The notes: generated from the sequence alone by a model not told the origin. A DNA stretch of 57,298 bases from Clostridia bacterium (GCA_017484085.1 JAFUTW010000023.1:1-57298); one strand, 5' to 3'. Counted from the first letter of the stretch, positions 34,681-45,542 are shown. Numbers and translations are program-made.

Positions 34681-35322
34681 ATGAAGAAAGGTATCGTCGG
34701 CAAGAAGATCGGCATGACGCAGATCTTTACCGAAGACGGCCGCCTGATCCCGGTCACCGTTATCGAGGCAGGTCCCTGCCCGGTGGTGCAGAAGAAGACG
34801 GTCGAGAATGACGGCTATGAAGCGATCCAGGTCGGCTTTGACGCTTACGCGGAGAACCGCGCGGAGAAGCTGGTCAACAAGCCCATGAAGGGCCACTTCG
34901 CCAAGGCGGGCATCGCGCCCACCCGCAGGCTGCGCGAACTCCGCCTGGAGGACTGCAGCAGCTACAACGTCGGCGACGTCGTCAAGGTTGACGTGTTCGC
35001 CGCCGGCGACAAGGTCGACATCACCGGCACCTCTAAGGGCCACGGCTACACCGGCGCCATCCAGCGCTGGAACCACCACACCGGCCCCATGGCGCACGGC
35101 TCCAAGTATCATCGCGGCGTCGGTTCCCTGAGCGCGAACTCCTCTCCGTCCCGCGTGTTCAAGAACAAGAAGATGTCCGGACAGTACGGCGTCGAGCGCG
35201 TTACGACCCTGAATCTCTCCGTCGTGCGCGTGGATGCCGAGCGCAATCTCCTGCTGGTCAGGGGCGCTGTGCCGGGCCCGAACGGCGGAACCGTCGTGAT
35301 TCGCGATTCCGTCAAAGCCTGA
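34681..35322 (+). CDS. rplC: Ribosomal protein L3 (uL3)
   Basis: 213 residues. [18 protein letters not shown] start; the central extension [20 protein letters not shown] reaches towards the peptidyl-transferase centre. Starts 17 bases after rpsJ. Confidence 0.98.
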   Translation: MKKGIVGKKIGMTQIFTEDGRLIPVTVIEAGPCPVVQKKTVENDGYEAIQVGFDAYAENRAEKLVNKPMKGHFAKAGIAPTRRLRELRLEDCSSYNVGDVVKVDVFAAGDKVDITGTSKGHGYTGAIQRWNHHTGPMAHGSKYHRGVGSLSANSSPSRVFKNKKMSGQYGVERVTTLNLSVVRVDAERNLLLVRGAVPGPNGGTVVIRDSVKA

Positions 35323-35341
35323 TGAAGGAGGAACCGACACA

Positions 35342-35965
35342 ATGCCTAAGATTGCAATGCTGAATCAGGAAGGCGCCAAGGTCGGCGAGATCGAACTCTC
35401 CGACGCGGTATTCGCCTCCGAGGTCAACGAAAGCGCCATCCACCTGGTGGTGCGCAGCCAGCTGGCCGCCAAGCGCCAGGGCACCCAGTCCGCCAAAACC
35501 CGCGGCGAAGTCCGCGGAGGCGGCCGCAAGATCTACCGCCAGAAGGGCACCGGCAACGCGCGTCACCATGGCAACCGCGCTCCGCAGTTCACGCACGGCG
35601 GCGTCGTCTTCGCGCCGAAGCCCCGCGACTACGTGATCAACGTTCCCAAGAAGATCCGCCGCCTGGCCCTCAAGGGCGCGCTGACCTCCAAGGTTACGGA
35701 GAATGAGATGATCGTTCTGGACAAGATCAGCCTCACCGCCCCGAAGACCCGCGAGGTTGCCGCCATCCTGAAGAACCTCAAGGTGGAGAAATCCGCGCTG
35801 CTGGTTCTGGCCGGCCCCGACGAAACCGTGACCCGCGCGTCCGCGAACATCGCGGGCCTGAAGACCGCTTATGTGAACACCCTCAACGTGTATGACCTGC
35901 TCGCCAACGAGAAGTTCATCATCACCGAGGAAGCGGTAAAGCTCGTGGAGGAGGTTTACGCGTAA
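35342..35965 (+). CDS. rplD: Ribosomal protein L4 (uL4)
   Basis: 207 residues. The exit-tunnel loop region GGRKIYRQKGTGNARHHGNR is intact. The last base of its stop is the first base of the rplW start, implying coupling. Confidence 0.98.
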   Translation: MPKIAMLNQEGAKVGEIELSDAVFASEVNESAIHLVVRSQLAAKRQGTQSAKTRGEVRGGGRKIYRQKGTGNARHHGNRAPQFTHGGVVFAPKPRDYVINVPKKIRRLALKGALTSKVTENEMIVLDKISLTAPKTREVAAILKNLKVEKSALLVLAGPDETVTRASANIAGLKTAYVNTLNVYDLLANEKFIITEEAVKLVEEVYA

Positions 35966-36261
35966 TGAAGAATCCTCATGACATCATCCTCCGCCCCGTC
36001 CTGACGGAGAAGGCCTATGACGGCCTGGCCGACAAGCGCTACGTCTTCGAAGTGGCCTTGAACGCCAACAAGATCGAGATCAAGCAGGCGGTGGAAGCCG
36101 TGTTCGACGTCAAGGTCGAATCCGTCAACACCCTGCGGACCCTCGGCAAGATCAAGCGGCAGGGCCGCTACTCCGGGCGCACCCCGGAAATCAAAAAGGC
36201 CTATGTGACGCTGAAGAAGGACTCCAAGACCATCGAGTTCTTCGACGGCATGGCGCAGTAA
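35965..36261 (+). CDS. rplW: Ribosomal protein L23 (uL23)
   Basis: 98 residues; HDIILRPVLTEKAYDGL and GRTPEIKKAYVTLKKDS are typical. Lines the tunnel exit and docks SRP and trigger factor. Confidence 0.98.
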   Translation: MKNPHDIILRPVLTEKAYDGLADKRYVFEVALNANKIEIKQAVEAVFDVKVESVNTLRTLGKIKRQGRYSGRTPEIKKAYVTLKKDSKTIEFFDGMAQ

Positions 36262-36279
36262 CAGGGAGGGGTAAGCAAA

Positions 36280-37113
36280 ATGGCGATTCGCGTTTATAAG
36301 CCGACTTCCCCGGCAAGGCGCTTCATGTCCGTGCTGACCTTCGAGGAAATCACCAAGAAGTCGCCGGAAAAGAGCCTGGTCTCCACCAAGAAGAAGCACG
36401 CCGGGCGCAACAACCAGGGCAAGATCACCGTTCGCCACCAGGGCGGCGGAAACAAGATCAAGTACCGCACGATCGATTTCAAGCGCAACAAGGACGGCAT
36501 CCCGGCCAAGGTTGCGGGGATCGAGTACGATCCCAACCGCACCGCGTTCATCGCGCTGCTGAACTACGCTGACGGCGAGAAGCGCTACATCCTGGCGCCG
36601 CTGGACCTCAAGGTCGGCGACACCGTGGTGAGCGGCGAGAACGCCGACATCAAGCCGGGCAACGCCCTCCCGCTCCGCTCCATCCCGCTGGGCACGCTGA
36701 TCCACAACGTTGAGATCATCCCGGGCCGCGGCGGCCAGATGGTCCGCAGCGCCGGCAATGCCGCGCAGCTGATGGCCAAGGAAGGCAAATGGGCTCAGGT
36801 CCGTCTTCCCTCCGGTGAGGTCCGCCTCGTGTCCATCGACGCCAAGGCGACCATCGGCACCGTTTCCAATACCGATCACAGCAACGTGCGTATCGGCAAG
36901 GCCGGCCGCACCCGCCACATGGGCATCCGCCCGACGGTCCGCGGCGTCGTCATGAACCCGTGCGATCACCCGCACGGCGGCGGCGAGGGCAAGAGCCCTG
37001 TCGGACTTCCCGCGCCTGTCACCCCGTGGGGCAAGCCGGCGCTCGGCCTGAAGACCCGCAAGCACAACAAGTACTCTGACAAGAAGATTGTCAAGCGTGC
37101 GGGCAAGAAGTAA
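36280..37113 (+). CDS. rplB: Ribosomal protein L2 (uL2)
   Basis: 277 residues. [18 protein letters not shown] near the N-terminus and the peptidyl-transferase-proximal [13 protein letters not shown] near the C-terminus are both present. Confidence 0.98.
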   Translation: MAIRVYKPTSPARRFMSVLTFEEITKKSPEKSLVSTKKKHAGRNNQGKITVRHQGGGNKIKYRTIDFKRNKDGIPAKVAGIEYDPNRTAFIALLNYADGEKRYILAPLDLKVGDTVVSGENADIKPGNALPLRSIPLGTLIHNVEIIPGRGGQMVRSAGNAAQLMAKEGKWAQVRLPSGEVRLVSIDAKATIGTVSNTDHSNVRIGKAGRTRHMGIRPTVRGVVMNPCDHPHGGGEGKSPVGLPAPVTPWGKPALGLKTRKHNKYSDKKIVKRAGKK

Positions 37114-37128
37114 TAGGAGGACGCATTA

Positions 37129-37410
37129 ATGAGCAGATCGGTCAAGAAGGGCCCCTATGTAGCGCCCAAGCTGCTGAAGCGGGTCGAAGAAATGAATGAG
37201 ACTGGCAAGAAGAGCGTGCTCAAGACCTGGTCCCGTGCCTCCACGATCTTCCCGCAGATGGTCGGGCATACGATCGCGGTTCACGACGGACGCAAGCACG
37301 TCCCGGTCTATATTGTGGAAGAAATGGTCGGCCATAAGCTGGGTGAGTTCGCTCCCACGCGTACCTTCCGTGGTCACGCGGGTTCCGAGAAGTCCAGCGG
37401 CGGCAAGTAA
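37129..37410 (+). CDS. rpsS: Ribosomal protein S19 (uS19)
   Basis: 93 residues; [50 protein letters not shown] (only in part here: [15 protein letters not shown]). 30S head protein. Confidence 0.98.
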   Translation: MSRSVKKGPYVAPKLLKRVEEMNETGKKSVLKTWSRASTIFPQMVGHTIAVHDGRKHVPVYIVEEMVGHKLGEFAPTRTFRGHAGSEKSSGGK

Positions 37411-37427
37411 GTAAGGGGTGAAAACGC

Positions 37428-37811
37428 ATGGCTACTAGAATTCGTGAAAAAGCGAAGGTCCGCCGCGAAAATGCGGACAGGCGTCCTCGCGCGATCGCCC
37501 GCTATGTGCGCATCTCTTCCAGCAAGGTCGGAATCGTTGCCGATCTCATCCGCGGGAAGAAGGCTGATGACGCCCTCGCGATCCTGATGTACACGCCGAA
37601 GGCTGCGGCTCCCGTGATGGAGAAGCTGCTGCTCTCCGCGATTGCCAATGCCGAAAACAACCTGAGCATGGATCGCGGCTCCCTCTACGTCGCTGAAGTG
37701 TACGCGAACCCGGGCCCGACGCTCAAGCGTTACGTTGCCCGCAGCCGCGGCAGCGCTTCCCCGATGCTGAGGCGCACGAGCCACATCACCATCGTGCTCG
37801 ACCAGAAATAA
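37428..37811 (+). CDS. rplV: Ribosomal protein L22 (uL22)
   Basis: 127 residues; RYVRISSSKVGIVADLIRGK and the C-terminal RGSASPMLRRTSHITIVL match L22. The N-terminus is about 15 residues longer than the common form (MATRIREKAKVRRENADRR), rich in Arg/Lys. Confidence 0.97.
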   Translation: MATRIREKAKVRRENADRRPRAIARYVRISSSKVGIVADLIRGKKADDALAILMYTPKAAAPVMEKLLLSAIANAENNLSMDRGSLYVAEVYANPGPTLKRYVARSRGSASPMLRRTSHITIVLDQK

Positions 37812-37823
37812 GGAGGTTTTCGG

Positions 37824-38546
37824 ATGGGCCAGAAAGTAAATCCGCATGGCGCGCGCGTTGGCGTCATCAAGGATTGGAGCACCCGCTGGTACGCGGATAA
37901 AAAGGAGTTCGCCGACAACCTCGTGTCCGACGCGAAGCTCCGCAAGATGATCAAGGATCTCACTTTTGTCGACGACAAGAGCAAGAAGCCGGTCCACCTG
38001 TATGACGCGGGTATCTCCGGCATCGAGATCGAGCGCCGCTTCGACAACGACAAGCAGCGCGTCAGCGTCACCCTGAACGTGGCGAAGCCCGGCATCGTGA
38101 TCGGTGCCAACGGCGCCAACATCGAAAAGATCAAGGCTGCCATCGCCAAGGAACTCGGCCCCAAGGCCGTGCTGATCCTGAACGTTCAGGAGATCAAGAA
38201 CCCGGATCTGGACGCGCAGCTGGTGGCTGAGAACATCGCAGCACAGCTGGAGAACCGTGTCTCCTTCCGCCGGGCGATGAAGAAGTGCCTGCAGAGCTCC
38301 ATGCGCGCGGGCGCCAAGGGAATCAAGACGAGCGTGGCGGGCCGCCTGGGCGGCGCGGACATCGCCCGCAGCGAGGGCTACCACGAGGGTTCCATCCCGC
38401 TGCAGACGCTGCGCGCGGACATTGACTACGGCTTCGCCGAGGCGAAGACTGCTTACGGCCGGCTGGGCGTGAAGGTCTGGATCTACAAGGGCCAGGTGCT
38501 CCCCGCCGTCAAGAAGGCTCCGGCCAGGACCGAAGGAGGCAAATAA
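37824..38546 (+). CDS. rpsC: Ribosomal protein S3 (uS3)
   Basis: 240 residues. [18 protein letters not shown] start, KH domain with [17 protein letters not shown]-terminal domain with [14 protein letters not shown]. Part of the mRNA entry helicase site. Confidence 0.98.
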   Translation: MGQKVNPHGARVGVIKDWSTRWYADKKEFADNLVSDAKLRKMIKDLTFVDDKSKKPVHLYDAGISGIEIERRFDNDKQRVSVTLNVAKPGIVIGANGANIEKIKAAIAKELGPKAVLILNVQEIKNPDLDAQLVAENIAAQLENRVSFRRAMKKCLQSSMRAGAKGIKTSVAGRLGGADIARSEGYHEGSIPLQTLRADIDYGFAEAKTAYGRLGVKVWIYKGQVLPAVKKAPARTEGGK

Positions 38547-38549
38547 ACC

Positions 38550-38990
38550 ATGTTAATGCCGAAGAGAGTGAAGCGCCGCCGCGTCTTCCGCGGCCGCATG
38601 AAGGGTAAGGCCCAGCGCGGAAACTTCCTGGCGTACGGCGACTTTGGCCTGCAGGCCACGGAGCCGAGCTGGGTGACCGCCCGCCAGATCGAGGCCGCCC
38701 GTGTCGCCCTGACCCGCTACACCAAGCGCGGCGGTCAGGTGTGGATCAAGATTTTCCCGGACAAGCCGATTACGGAAAAGCCGGCTGAGACCCGAATGGG
38801 TTCCGGCAAGGGCTCTCCCGAGTACTGGGTCGCGGTTGTGAAGCCCGGCCGCGTGCTCTTCGAGATCAAGGGCGTGGAAGAGTCTGCCGCGCGCGAGGCG
38901 CTGCGCCTGGCGAGCCACAAGCTCCCCTGCAAGACCAAGATCATCGCCCGCCAGACCGCGGCGGCTGCCGGCGAGGAAGGTGAAGCGTAA
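38550..38990 (+). CDS. rplP: Ribosomal protein L16 (uL16)
   Basis: 146 residues; [18 protein letters not shown] and [19 protein letters not shown] are hallmarks. Three bases after rpsC; the stop overlaps the rpmC start by one base. Confidence 0.98.
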   Translation: MLMPKRVKRRRVFRGRMKGKAQRGNFLAYGDFGLQATEPSWVTARQIEAARVALTRYTKRGGQVWIKIFPDKPITEKPAETRMGSGKGSPEYWVAVVKPGRVLFEIKGVEESAAREALRLASHKLPCKTKIIARQTAAAAGEEGEA

Positions 38991-39190
38991 TGAAGAAGAA
39001 CACATTCAGCGATCTCAGCGCTGCCGAACTGAACGATAAGGTCCTGGAACTGAAGAAGGAGCTCTTCAATCTCCGCTTCCAGCTCGCCACCGGCCAGCTG
39101 CAGGACACCACGGCGATCGCCAAGACCAAGCGCGATATCGCGCGCGCCAAAACCGCGCTGCGCAGCCTCGAGCTCAAGGCCGGGGCCTGA
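38990..39190 (+). CDS. rpmC: Ribosomal protein L29 (uL29)
   Basis: 66 residues, two-helix protein; ELKKELFNLRFQLATGQLQD is diagnostic. Confidence 0.97.
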   Translation: MKKNTFSDLSAAELNDKVLELKKELFNLRFQLATGQLQDTTAIAKTKRDIARAKTALRSLELKAGA

Positions 39191-39213
39191 CCTTTTGAAA
39201 GGAGACAGCAAAC

Positions 39214-39474
39214 ATGTCTGAAGAAAGAGGAATGCGCAAGACCCGCGTGGGCGTCGTCGTCAGCGACAAGATGGACAAGACGATCACCGTAGCGGTCAAG
39301 TATCGCGTTCGTCATCCCCTGTATGGCAAGATCATCAACCGGACCACGAAGCTGAAGGCCCATGACGAGAACAACGAGTGCGGCATCGGCGATACCGTGC
39401 GCGTGATGGAAACCCGTCCGCTGAGCCACGACAAGCGCTGGCGTCTGGTCGAAATCATCGAAAAGGCGAAGTAA
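39214..39474 (+). CDS. rpsQ: Ribosomal protein S17 (uS17)
   Basis: 86 residues; [20 protein letters not shown] and [20 protein letters not shown]. Confidence 0.98.
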   Translation: MSEERGMRKTRVGVVVSDKMDKTITVAVKYRVRHPLYGKIINRTTKLKAHDENNECGIGDTVRVMETRPLSHDKRWRLVEIIEKAK

Positions 39475-39504
39475 GCCGCTTGTGGATAAGGAGGTTAACA
39501 CTCA

Positions 39505-39873
39505 ATGATTCAGCCGCAAACGCGTCTTAAGGTCGCCGACAACACCGGCGCCAAAGAAATTATGTGCTTCCGCGTCATGGGCGGTTCCTTCCGCCAGACC
39601 GGCACGGTCGGCGACATCATCATGGCCAGCGTCAAGAGCGCAACGCCCGGCGGCGTTGTGAAGAAGGGCGACGTCGTGAAAGCCGTTATCGTGCGCGTGC
39701 ACAAGAACTACCGCCGTAAGGACGGTTCCTACATCCGTTTTGACGATAACGCTGCCGTGATCATCGGCGCTGACAAGCAGCCCCGCGGCACCCGCATCTT
39801 TGGGCCGGTGGCGCGCGAGCTGCGCGAGCACGACTTCATGAAGATCGTGTCTCTGGCCCCCGAAGTTCTGTAA
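39505..39873 (+). CDS. rplN: Ribosomal protein L14 (uL14)
   Basis: 122 residues; [20 protein letters not shown] and [14 protein letters not shown]. Binds at the 30S interface. Confidence 0.98.
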   Translation: MIQPQTRLKVADNTGAKEIMCFRVMGGSFRQTGTVGDIIMASVKSATPGGVVKKGDVVKAVIVRVHKNYRRKDGSYIRFDDNAAVIIGADKQPRGTRIFGPVARELREHDFMKIVSLAPEVL

Positions 39874-39890
39874 GGAGGCGGCAGAAAGAT

Positions 39891-40205
39891 ATGCATATCC
39901 GTTCCAAGGATACGGTGGTTGTGATCACCGGCAAGGACAAGGGCAAGCAGGGCAAGGTGCTTACCGCCTTCCCGAAGACCGGCAAGGTCGTCGTCGAGGG
40001 TGTCGCCATCGCGACCAAGCACCAGAAGCCGCGTCAGCAGGGCATGCCCGGCGGCATCGTCAAGAAGGAAGCCGCTATCGACGCCAGCAACGTGATGCTG
40101 GTGTGCCCGAAGTGCAAGAAGGGTGTCCGCGTGGGTCATAAGATCCTGGACAACGGCACCAAGGTTCGCGTGTGCGTGAAGTGCGGCACTGCGATCGACG
40201 AGTAA
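39891..40205 (+). CDS. rplX: Ribosomal protein L24 (uL24)
   Basis: 104 residues. A KOW motif ([18 protein letters not shown]) is followed by two CxxC pairs, VCPKCKK and VCVKCG, that can hold a zinc ion, a variant common in Gram-positive L24. Confidence 0.97.
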   Translation: MHIRSKDTVVVITGKDKGKQGKVLTAFPKTGKVVVEGVAIATKHQKPRQQGMPGGIVKKEAAIDASNVMLVCPKCKKGVRVGHKILDNGTKVRVCVKCGTAIDE

Positions 40206-40221
40206 TGCAGGAGGAAAAGCA

Positions 40222-40764
40222 ATGGAAGCGCGTCTTTATGACAAGTACGTGACCGAAGTCGTTCCTGCCCTGCAGCAGAAATTCGGTTACAAGAATGTAA
40301 ACGAAATCCCGAAGCTCGAGAAGATTGTCGTCAACATGGGTCTGGGCGACTGCAAGGACAACCCCAAGTCTCTCGAGGGCGCGGTCAAGGAGCTGGAGGC
40401 CATCACCGGCCAGAAGGCGATCGTGACCAAGGCAAAGAAGAGCATCGCCAACTTCAAGCTCCGTGAGGGCATGAACGTCGGCGCCAAGGTAACCCTCCGC
40501 AGCGAGCGCATGTATGAGTTTGCAGACAAGCTCATGAACATCGCGCTGCCGCGCGTCCGCGACTTCCACGGCGTGAGCGACAAGGCCTTCGACGGCCGCG
40601 GCAACTACGCTCTGGGCATTCGCGAGCAGCTGCTCTTCCCCGAAATCGACTACGATAAGGTGGAAAAGGTGCGCGGCATGGAAATGATCTTTGTGACCAC
40701 TGCCAAGACGGACGAAGAGTGCAAGGAAATGCTTCGCCTGCTGGGCATGCCGTTCGCGAAGTAA
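40222..40764 (+). CDS. rplE: Ribosomal protein L5 (uL5)
   Basis: 180 residues; [37 protein letters not shown] and [19 protein letters not shown]. Binds 5S rRNA. Confidence 0.98.
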   Translation: MEARLYDKYVTEVVPALQQKFGYKNVNEIPKLEKIVVNMGLGDCKDNPKSLEGAVKELEAITGQKAIVTKAKKSIANFKLREGMNVGAKVTLRSERMYEFADKLMNIALPRVRDFHGVSDKAFDGRGNYALGIREQLLFPEIDYDKVEKVRGMEMIFVTTAKTDEECKEMLRLLGMPFAK

Positions 40765-40778
40765 GGAGGAGGAGAATC

Positions 40779-40964
40779 ATGGCCAAGACCAGTATGATCA
40801 ACAAGCAGCAGAGGGAGCCGAAATTCTCCACTCGCGCCTATACGCGGTGCCGTATCTGCGGCCGCCCGCACTCCGTGCTCCGCAAATACGGCGTCTGCCG
40901 CATTTGCTTCCGCGAACTGGCGTACAAGGGACAGATCCCCGGCGTCCGTAAGGCCAGCTGGTAA
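40779..40964 (+). CDS. rpsN: Ribosomal protein S14, zinc-binding type Z (uS14)
   Basis: 61 residues, the short zinc form: Cys24, Cys27, Cys40 and Cys43 (CRIC / CRIC) coordinate Zn. Ends [11 protein letters not shown]. The start is the ATG at 40779, with AAGGAGGAGG upstream; the frame extends back into rplE only as a shadow. Confidence 0.98.
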   Translation: MAKTSMINKQQREPKFSTRAYTRCRICGRPHSVLRKYGVCRICFRELAYKGQIPGVRKASW

Positions 40965-40976
40965 GGAGGGACAGAA

Positions 40977-41375
40977 ATGCTCGTAAACGATCCCATTGCA
41001 GATATGCTGACACGCATCCGCAATGCACAAGTCGCCAAGCATGACACCGTGATGGTTCCGGCTTCCAACATGAAGAAGTCCATCGCGAAGATCCTGCTCG
41101 ACGAAGGTTATATCAAGAGCGTCGATTTCATCGACGACGGGCTTGCCGGCCAGATCAAGATCGGCCTCAAGTACACCGAGAAGAAGCAGAGCGTCATCGT
41201 CGGCCTGAAGCGCATCAGCAAGCCCGGCCTGCGCGTCTACGCGCAGTGCGAGGAGCTGCCGAAGGTTCTCGGCGGCCTGGGCATCGCGATCGTCTCCACG
41301 TCCAAGGGCGTGATGACCGACAAGCAGGCGCGTGCCGCCAAGGTCGGCGGCGAAGTGCTGGCCTACATCTGGTAA
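40977..41375 (+). CDS. rpsH: Ribosomal protein S8 (uS8)
   Basis: 132 residues; [14 protein letters not shown] start and [20 protein letters not shown] near the end. Central 30S domain assembly protein. Confidence 0.98.
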   Translation: MLVNDPIADMLTRIRNAQVAKHDTVMVPASNMKKSIAKILLDEGYIKSVDFIDDGLAGQIKIGLKYTEKKQSVIVGLKRISKPGLRVYAQCEELPKVLGGLGIAIVSTSKGVMTDKQARAAKVGGEVLAYIW

Positions 41376-41401
41376 TAGACGCTGAAACGGAGGTAAAGAA
41401 C

Positions 41402-41944
41402 ATGTCTCGTATCGGAAGACATCCGATTGCGGTTCCGGCCGGCGTCACGGTCACCATCGACGAGGACAACAAGGTCGTCGTCAAGGGGCCGAAGGGCCAG
41501 CTGGAGCAGGCGGTCAACAAGAACATTTCCGTCGAAATCAAGGACGGTCAGGTGCACGTCACCCGCCCGAATGACGAGAAGGAAAACCGCGCGATGCACG
41601 GCCTCTACCGCGCGCTCATCGCCAACATGGTGACCGGCGTTACGGAAGGCTTCAAGAAGACGCTGAACCTGGTCGGCACCGGCTATCGTGCCGAGGCCAA
41701 GGGCAGCACCCTGACCATCAACGTGGGCTATTCCCACCCCGTGGTCCTGGAAGCGCCGGAACACATCGCTTTCGCGACGCCCAACCAGACGACCATCGAG
41801 GTCAGCGGCATCGACAAGCAGCAGGTGGGCAACCTCGCCGCTGACATCCGCGCGATCCGCAAGCCGGAACCCTACAAGGGCAAGGGCATCAAGTACGATA
41901 CTGAAGTGGTCCGCCGCAAGGAAGGCAAGACCGGTAAGAAGTAA
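41402..41944 (+). CDS. rplF: Ribosomal protein L6 (uL6)
   Basis: 180 residues; [16 protein letters not shown] start and [19 protein letters not shown] near the C-terminus. The ATG at 41402 has CGGAGG upstream; the frame is open upstream inside rpsH, but that is not the gene start. Confidence 0.98.
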   Translation: MSRIGRHPIAVPAGVTVTIDEDNKVVVKGPKGQLEQAVNKNISVEIKDGQVHVTRPNDEKENRAMHGLYRALIANMVTGVTEGFKKTLNLVGTGYRAEAKGSTLTINVGYSHPVVLEAPEHIAFATPNQTTIEVSGIDKQQVGNLAADIRAIRKPEPYKGKGIKYDTEVVRRKEGKTGKK

Positions 41945-41962
41945 GAAAGGGAGTGATCGCAA

Positions 41963-42331
41963 ATGTTCACGAAACGTGATCGCAACGAGATCCGCAGGAT
42001 CCGCCATGAGCGCGTGCGTAAGAAGATCAGCGGCACGCCCGAAATGCCGCGTCTGTGCGTCTATCGCAGCCTCAACCACATTTACACCCAGGTCATCGAC
42101 GATACCGTCGGCAAGACCCTCGTCTCCTGTTCCACGCTCGACCCGCAGATCAAGGGTCAGCTGGCTGACCTCGACAAGAAGGGCGCCAGCAAGCTCGTGG
42201 GCAAGGTTGTCGCCGAGCGCGCGATCGCGGCCGGCATCAAGCAGGTCGTCTTCGACCGCGGCGGCTATGTTTACACCGGCCGCGTGGCGGAGGTCGCCGC
42301 AGGCGCCCGTGAAGCGGGCCTCGACTTCTGA
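41963..42331 (+). CDS. rplR: Ribosomal protein L18 (uL18)
   Basis: 122 residues; [20 protein letters not shown] and [20 protein letters not shown]. Binds 5S rRNA with L5. Confidence 0.98.
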   Translation: MFTKRDRNEIRRIRHERVRKKISGTPEMPRLCVYRSLNHIYTQVIDDTVGKTLVSCSTLDPQIKGQLADLDKKGASKLVGKVVAERAIAAGIKQVVFDRGGYVYTGRVAEVAAGAREAGLDF

Positions 42332-42348
42332 TCAAGGAGGATATGGAA

Positions 42349-42924
42349 ATGCCTCAGGATATGGAAAGAAAACCGCAGGAGCGTGAAGGACGCCCGGAGC
42401 GCGAGGGACGCCGTGACCGCGGCCCGCGCCGCGACCGCCGCCCGGAGAGCGAGTTCCAGGAGAAGATGGTATCCATCAACCGCGTGTCCAAGACCGTTAA
42501 GGGCGGCCGCAACATGCGCTTCGCAGCGCTGGTGGTCGTTGGCGACGGCAAGGGCCGCGTAGGCTGCGGCCTCGGCAAGGCGACGGAAATTCCGGAAGCC
42601 GCGCGCAAGGCTGCTGAGGATGCCAAGAAGCATCTCGTGCACGTCAGCCTCAAGGGCACGTCCATCCCGCATGAAATCGTCGGCCGTTACGGCACGGGCG
42701 AAGTCGTGATGATCCCGGCTCCGGAAGGCACCGGCGTTATCGCGGGCGGCCCCGCGCGTGCGGTCCTGGAGCTCTGCGGCGTCAAGGACATCCGCACCAA
42801 GAGCTACGGCACCAACAACCCCATCAACATGGTGAAGGCGACCATCCAGGGTCTCTCCTCCCTGCGCAATGCGGAGGAAGTCGCGAAGCTGCGCGGCAAG
42901 ACCGTGGAAGAGATCCTTGACTGA
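42349..42924 (+). CDS. rpsE: Ribosomal protein S5 (uS5) with charged N-terminal extension
   Basis: 191 residues. The conserved core begins at [18 protein letters not shown] (about residue 37) and includes [20 protein letters not shown] and [16 protein letters not shown]. Before it is an unusual run of Arg, Glu and Asp (residues 5-34: [20 protein letters not shown] in the middle), longer than the common S5 N-terminus. ATG 42349 is eight bases from AAGGAGG; an ATG at 42343 is only two bases from it and is rejected. Confidence 0.97.
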   Translation: MPQDMERKPQEREGRPEREGRRDRGPRRDRRPESEFQEKMVSINRVSKTVKGGRNMRFAALVVVGDGKGRVGCGLGKATEIPEAARKAAEDAKKHLVHVSLKGTSIPHEIVGRYGTGEVVMIPAPEGTGVIAGGPARAVLELCGVKDIRTKSYGTNNPINMVKATIQGLSSLRNAEEVAKLRGKTVEEILD

Positions 42925-42941
42925 GAAGGAGGCAGCACAAG

Positions 42942-43124
42942 ATGAAACTTGAGGTTACGCTCGTGAAGTCTCCTGTCTCCAGCAAGCCGAACCACATCAA
43001 GGTTGTGAAGGCGCTCGGCCTGCACAAGATCCGCCAGACCAAGGTGTTCGAGGACACGCCGTCCATCCGCGGCATGATCTTCAAGGTCAAGCACCTCGTG
43101 TCGGTGGTTGAAATCGCCGACTAA
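42942..43124 (+). CDS. rpmD: Ribosomal protein L30 (uL30)
   Basis: 60 residues; [20 protein letters not shown] and [20 protein letters not shown]. Confidence 0.97.
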   Translation: MKLEVTLVKSPVSSKPNHIKVVKALGLHKIRQTKVFEDTPSIRGMIFKVKHLVSVVEIAD

Positions 43125-43138
43125 GGAGGATTCACACC

Positions 43139-43579
43139 ATGAAATTGCATGAACTGCAGCCCGCAGTGGGCTCCACAAAGTCTCCGCGCCGTCTTGGCCG
43201 CGGCACCGGCTCCGGCCTGGGCAAGACCTCCGGCAAGGGCCATAAGGGCGCCAAGGCCCGCAGCGGCGGCGGCAAGCGGCCCGGATTTGAAGGCGGCCAG
43301 ATGCCCCTCGTCCGCCAGCTGCCCAAGCGTGGATTCAACAACATCTTCGCGAAGGAATACGCGACTGTGAACGTCAGCGCCCTGGAAGTCTTTGACGAGG
43401 GCACCGAGGTGACCGCCGCGCTGCTGTGCGAGAAGCGCATCATCCGTCAGGAGCTCGACGGGCTCAAGATCCTGGGCAACGGTGAGCTGACCAAGAAGCT
43501 GACGGTGAAGGCCGCCAAGTTTACCGCCTCTGCAAAGGAGAAGATTGAAGCTGTCGGCGGGACTGCTGAGGTGATCTGA
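43139..43579 (+). CDS. rplO: Ribosomal protein L15 (uL15)
   Basis: 146 residues; Gly-rich N-terminus [20 protein letters not shown] and [20 protein letters not shown]. Confidence 0.98.
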   Translation: MKLHELQPAVGSTKSPRRLGRGTGSGLGKTSGKGHKGAKARSGGGKRPGFEGGQMPLVRQLPKRGFNNIFAKEYATVNVSALEVFDEGTEVTAALLCEKRIIRQELDGLKILGNGELTKKLTVKAAKFTASAKEKIEAVGGTAEVI

Positions 43580-43580
43580 T

Positions 43581-44837
43581 ATGCTGGAGAAGATGAGGAA
43601 TGCCTGGCGCATCCCGGAGCTGCGCAGCAAGATCCTGTACACCCTGGGCATGCTGCTGGTTTATCGCCTGCTGAGCGTTATCCCGGTCCCCGGCATGGAT
43701 CTCAGCCAGGTCTCGCAGTACATCAACCAGTTCTCGATCCTGAACTTCATGAGCATGATGACCGGCGGCTCCTTTGAGCGGATGACCATCATGGCGATGG
43801 GCATCACGCCGTACATCAACTCCAGCATCATCCTGCAGCTTCTCACCGTGGCGATCCCGTCGCTGGAGAAGCTGGCCAAGGAAGGGCCGGAGGGGCGCAG
43901 GAAGATCAATGAATACACCCGCTACCTCACCATCGTTCTGGCCTTCGTCCAGGCTGTCGGCCTTGTGTTCGCAATGCGCGGCACCTCCAAGGGCGGCATC
44001 TGGTACCTGGTCATCGGCATCTGCATGGCGGCCGGCACCGCGCTGGCCATGTGGATCGGTGAGCGCATCACGGAGAACGGCATCGGCAACGGCATCTCCC
44101 TGCTGATCATGGCCGGTATCGTCTCCAACCTCTTCAACTGGTTCGCCGGCATGATCTCCGGCGTGGCGTCCGGCATCGTCAATATCTTCGGTGTCATCAT
44201 CGTCCTCGCCATCCTGCTGGCCATGATCGTGGCCGTCACCTATGTGGACATGGGCGAGCGCCGCATCCCGGTTCAGTACGCCAAGCGCGTGGTGGGCCGC
44301 AAGATGTACGGCGGTCAGTCCACCCACATCCCGATGAAGCTGAATGCGACCGGCGTTATGCCGCTGATCTTCGGCTACGCCATCCTTCAGTTCCCGGCGA
44401 CGATCTTCGCTTTCTTCCCGAACTCCGGCATCAACCAGTGGTGGACCGGATTCCAGAGCGGATTCGGTTATCAGATCCTGCTGGCTGTGCTGGTCATCGC
44501 CTTTACCTACTTCTACACCGGCATCACCTTTGATCCGGTGGAGATCAGCAAGAACATGCAGCAGAACGGCGGCATCATCCCCGGCATCCGCCAGGGCAAG
44601 GCAACCGGCGACTATCTCGGCCGCACGAGCAACCGCCTGACGCTCTTCAGCGCACTGTTCCTCGCCGCTCTGGCGATCATCCCGACCCTGCTGATGCAGC
44701 TGGTCCGCCCGCTGGGCGTCACCTATACGCCGTTCAGCGCCAGCTCCGTGCTGATCGCTGTGAGCGTCGGCATCGAGACGATCCGTCAGATCGAGGCGCA
44801 GATGGTCATGCGTCACCACAAGGGCTTCCTCGGCTGA
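43581..44837 (+). CDS. secY: Protein translocase channel SecY
   Basis: 418 residues, ten membrane helices; the pore of the Sec translocon. YINSSIILQLLTVAIPSLE (plug and TM2 region), GERITENGIGNGISLLIMAG, and the cytoplasmic loop ERRIPVQYAKRVVGRKMYGG are typical. One base after rplO. Confidence 0.98.
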   Translation: MLEKMRNAWRIPELRSKILYTLGMLLVYRLLSVIPVPGMDLSQVSQYINQFSILNFMSMMTGGSFERMTIMAMGITPYINSSIILQLLTVAIPSLEKLAKEGPEGRRKINEYTRYLTIVLAFVQAVGLVFAMRGTSKGGIWYLVIGICMAAGTALAMWIGERITENGIGNGISLLIMAGIVSNLFNWFAGMISGVASGIVNIFGVIIVLAILLAMIVAVTYVDMGERRIPVQYAKRVVGRKMYGGQSTHIPMKLNATGVMPLIFGYAILQFPATIFAFFPNSGINQWWTGFQSGFGYQILLAVLVIAFTYFYTGITFDPVEISKNMQQNGGIIPGIRQGKATGDYLGRTSNRLTLFSALFLAALAIIPTLLMQLVRPLGVTYTPFSASSVLIAVSVGIETIRQIEAQMVMRHHKGFLG

Positions 44838-44854
44838 GACGCGTGAGGTAGGAT

Positions 44855-45475
44855 ATGAATGTGATTTTTCTGGGCCCGCCCGGCGCGGGCAAGGGAACCC
44901 AGGCCGTCCGCATCTGCGAACGGCTGGGCATCCCGCAGATCTCGACCGGCGACATTCTCCGCCGCGCCATGAAGGAAGGCACGCCGACCGGACTGGCCGC
45001 CAAGCGGTATATCGACGCCGGCGCGCTGGTACCGGATGAGGTCGTCATCGACATCGTGCGCGAGCGCCTTGCGATGGATGACTGCAAGGGCGGCTATCTG
45101 CTCGACGGCTTCCCGCGCACGGTACAGCAGGCGGAAGCGCTTGCCGGCTTTGCCGACATCGACGCGGTGATCGACATTGAGGTCAGCGACGAAAAGCTCA
45201 CCGAGCGCTTGTCCGGACGCCGGGTCTGCCTGGCGTGCGGCGGCACGTACCACATCAGCCGGCTGACCGGCAATGTGTGCGAGAAGTGCGGCGGAGAGCT
45301 GATTCAGAGGAACGACGACAAGCCCGAGACGGTGCTGAGCCGCCTCAAGGTTTACCACGAGCAGACGGCGCCGCTGATCCAGTGGTACAGCGAGCGCGGG
45401 CTGCTGCGGACGGTGGACGGGGCGCAGCCGATGGACGACTGCTTCGCCGCGATCCTGAAAGCCCTCGGAGTGTGA
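44855..45475 (+). CDS. adk: Adenylate kinase, zinc-lid form
   Basis: AMP + ATP to 2 ADP. 206 residues. P-loop GPPGAGKGTQ (7-16), the AMP site around QISTGDILRRAMKEGT, GYLLDGFPRTVQQAE. The LID has four Cys (125, 128, 142, 145), the Gram-positive zinc type. It is followed by the KOW gene; map, normally next, is missing. Confidence 0.97.
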   Translation: MNVIFLGPPGAGKGTQAVRICERLGIPQISTGDILRRAMKEGTPTGLAAKRYIDAGALVPDEVVIDIVRERLAMDDCKGGYLLDGFPRTVQQAEALAGFADIDAVIDIEVSDEKLTERLSGRRVCLACGGTYHISRLTGNVCEKCGGELIQRNDDKPETVLSRLKVYHEQTAPLIQWYSERGLLRTVDGAQPMDDCFAAILKALGV

Positions 45476-45499
45476 CGATGATCGAACAAGAGTTCACGC

Positions 45500-45539
45500 C
45501 CTGCCGAAAGCGGCAGGACACGGCCGAAAGGGAGGCCGG
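45500..45539 (+). other. Two hairpins between adk and the KOW gene
   Basis: CCTGCCG-AAAG-CGGCAGG (45500-45517), then CGGCC...GGCCG (45521-45538), the second overlapping the GGGAGG ribosome binding site of the next gene. Located exactly where map would be. Confidence 0.55.
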
Positions 45540-45542
45540 GTC

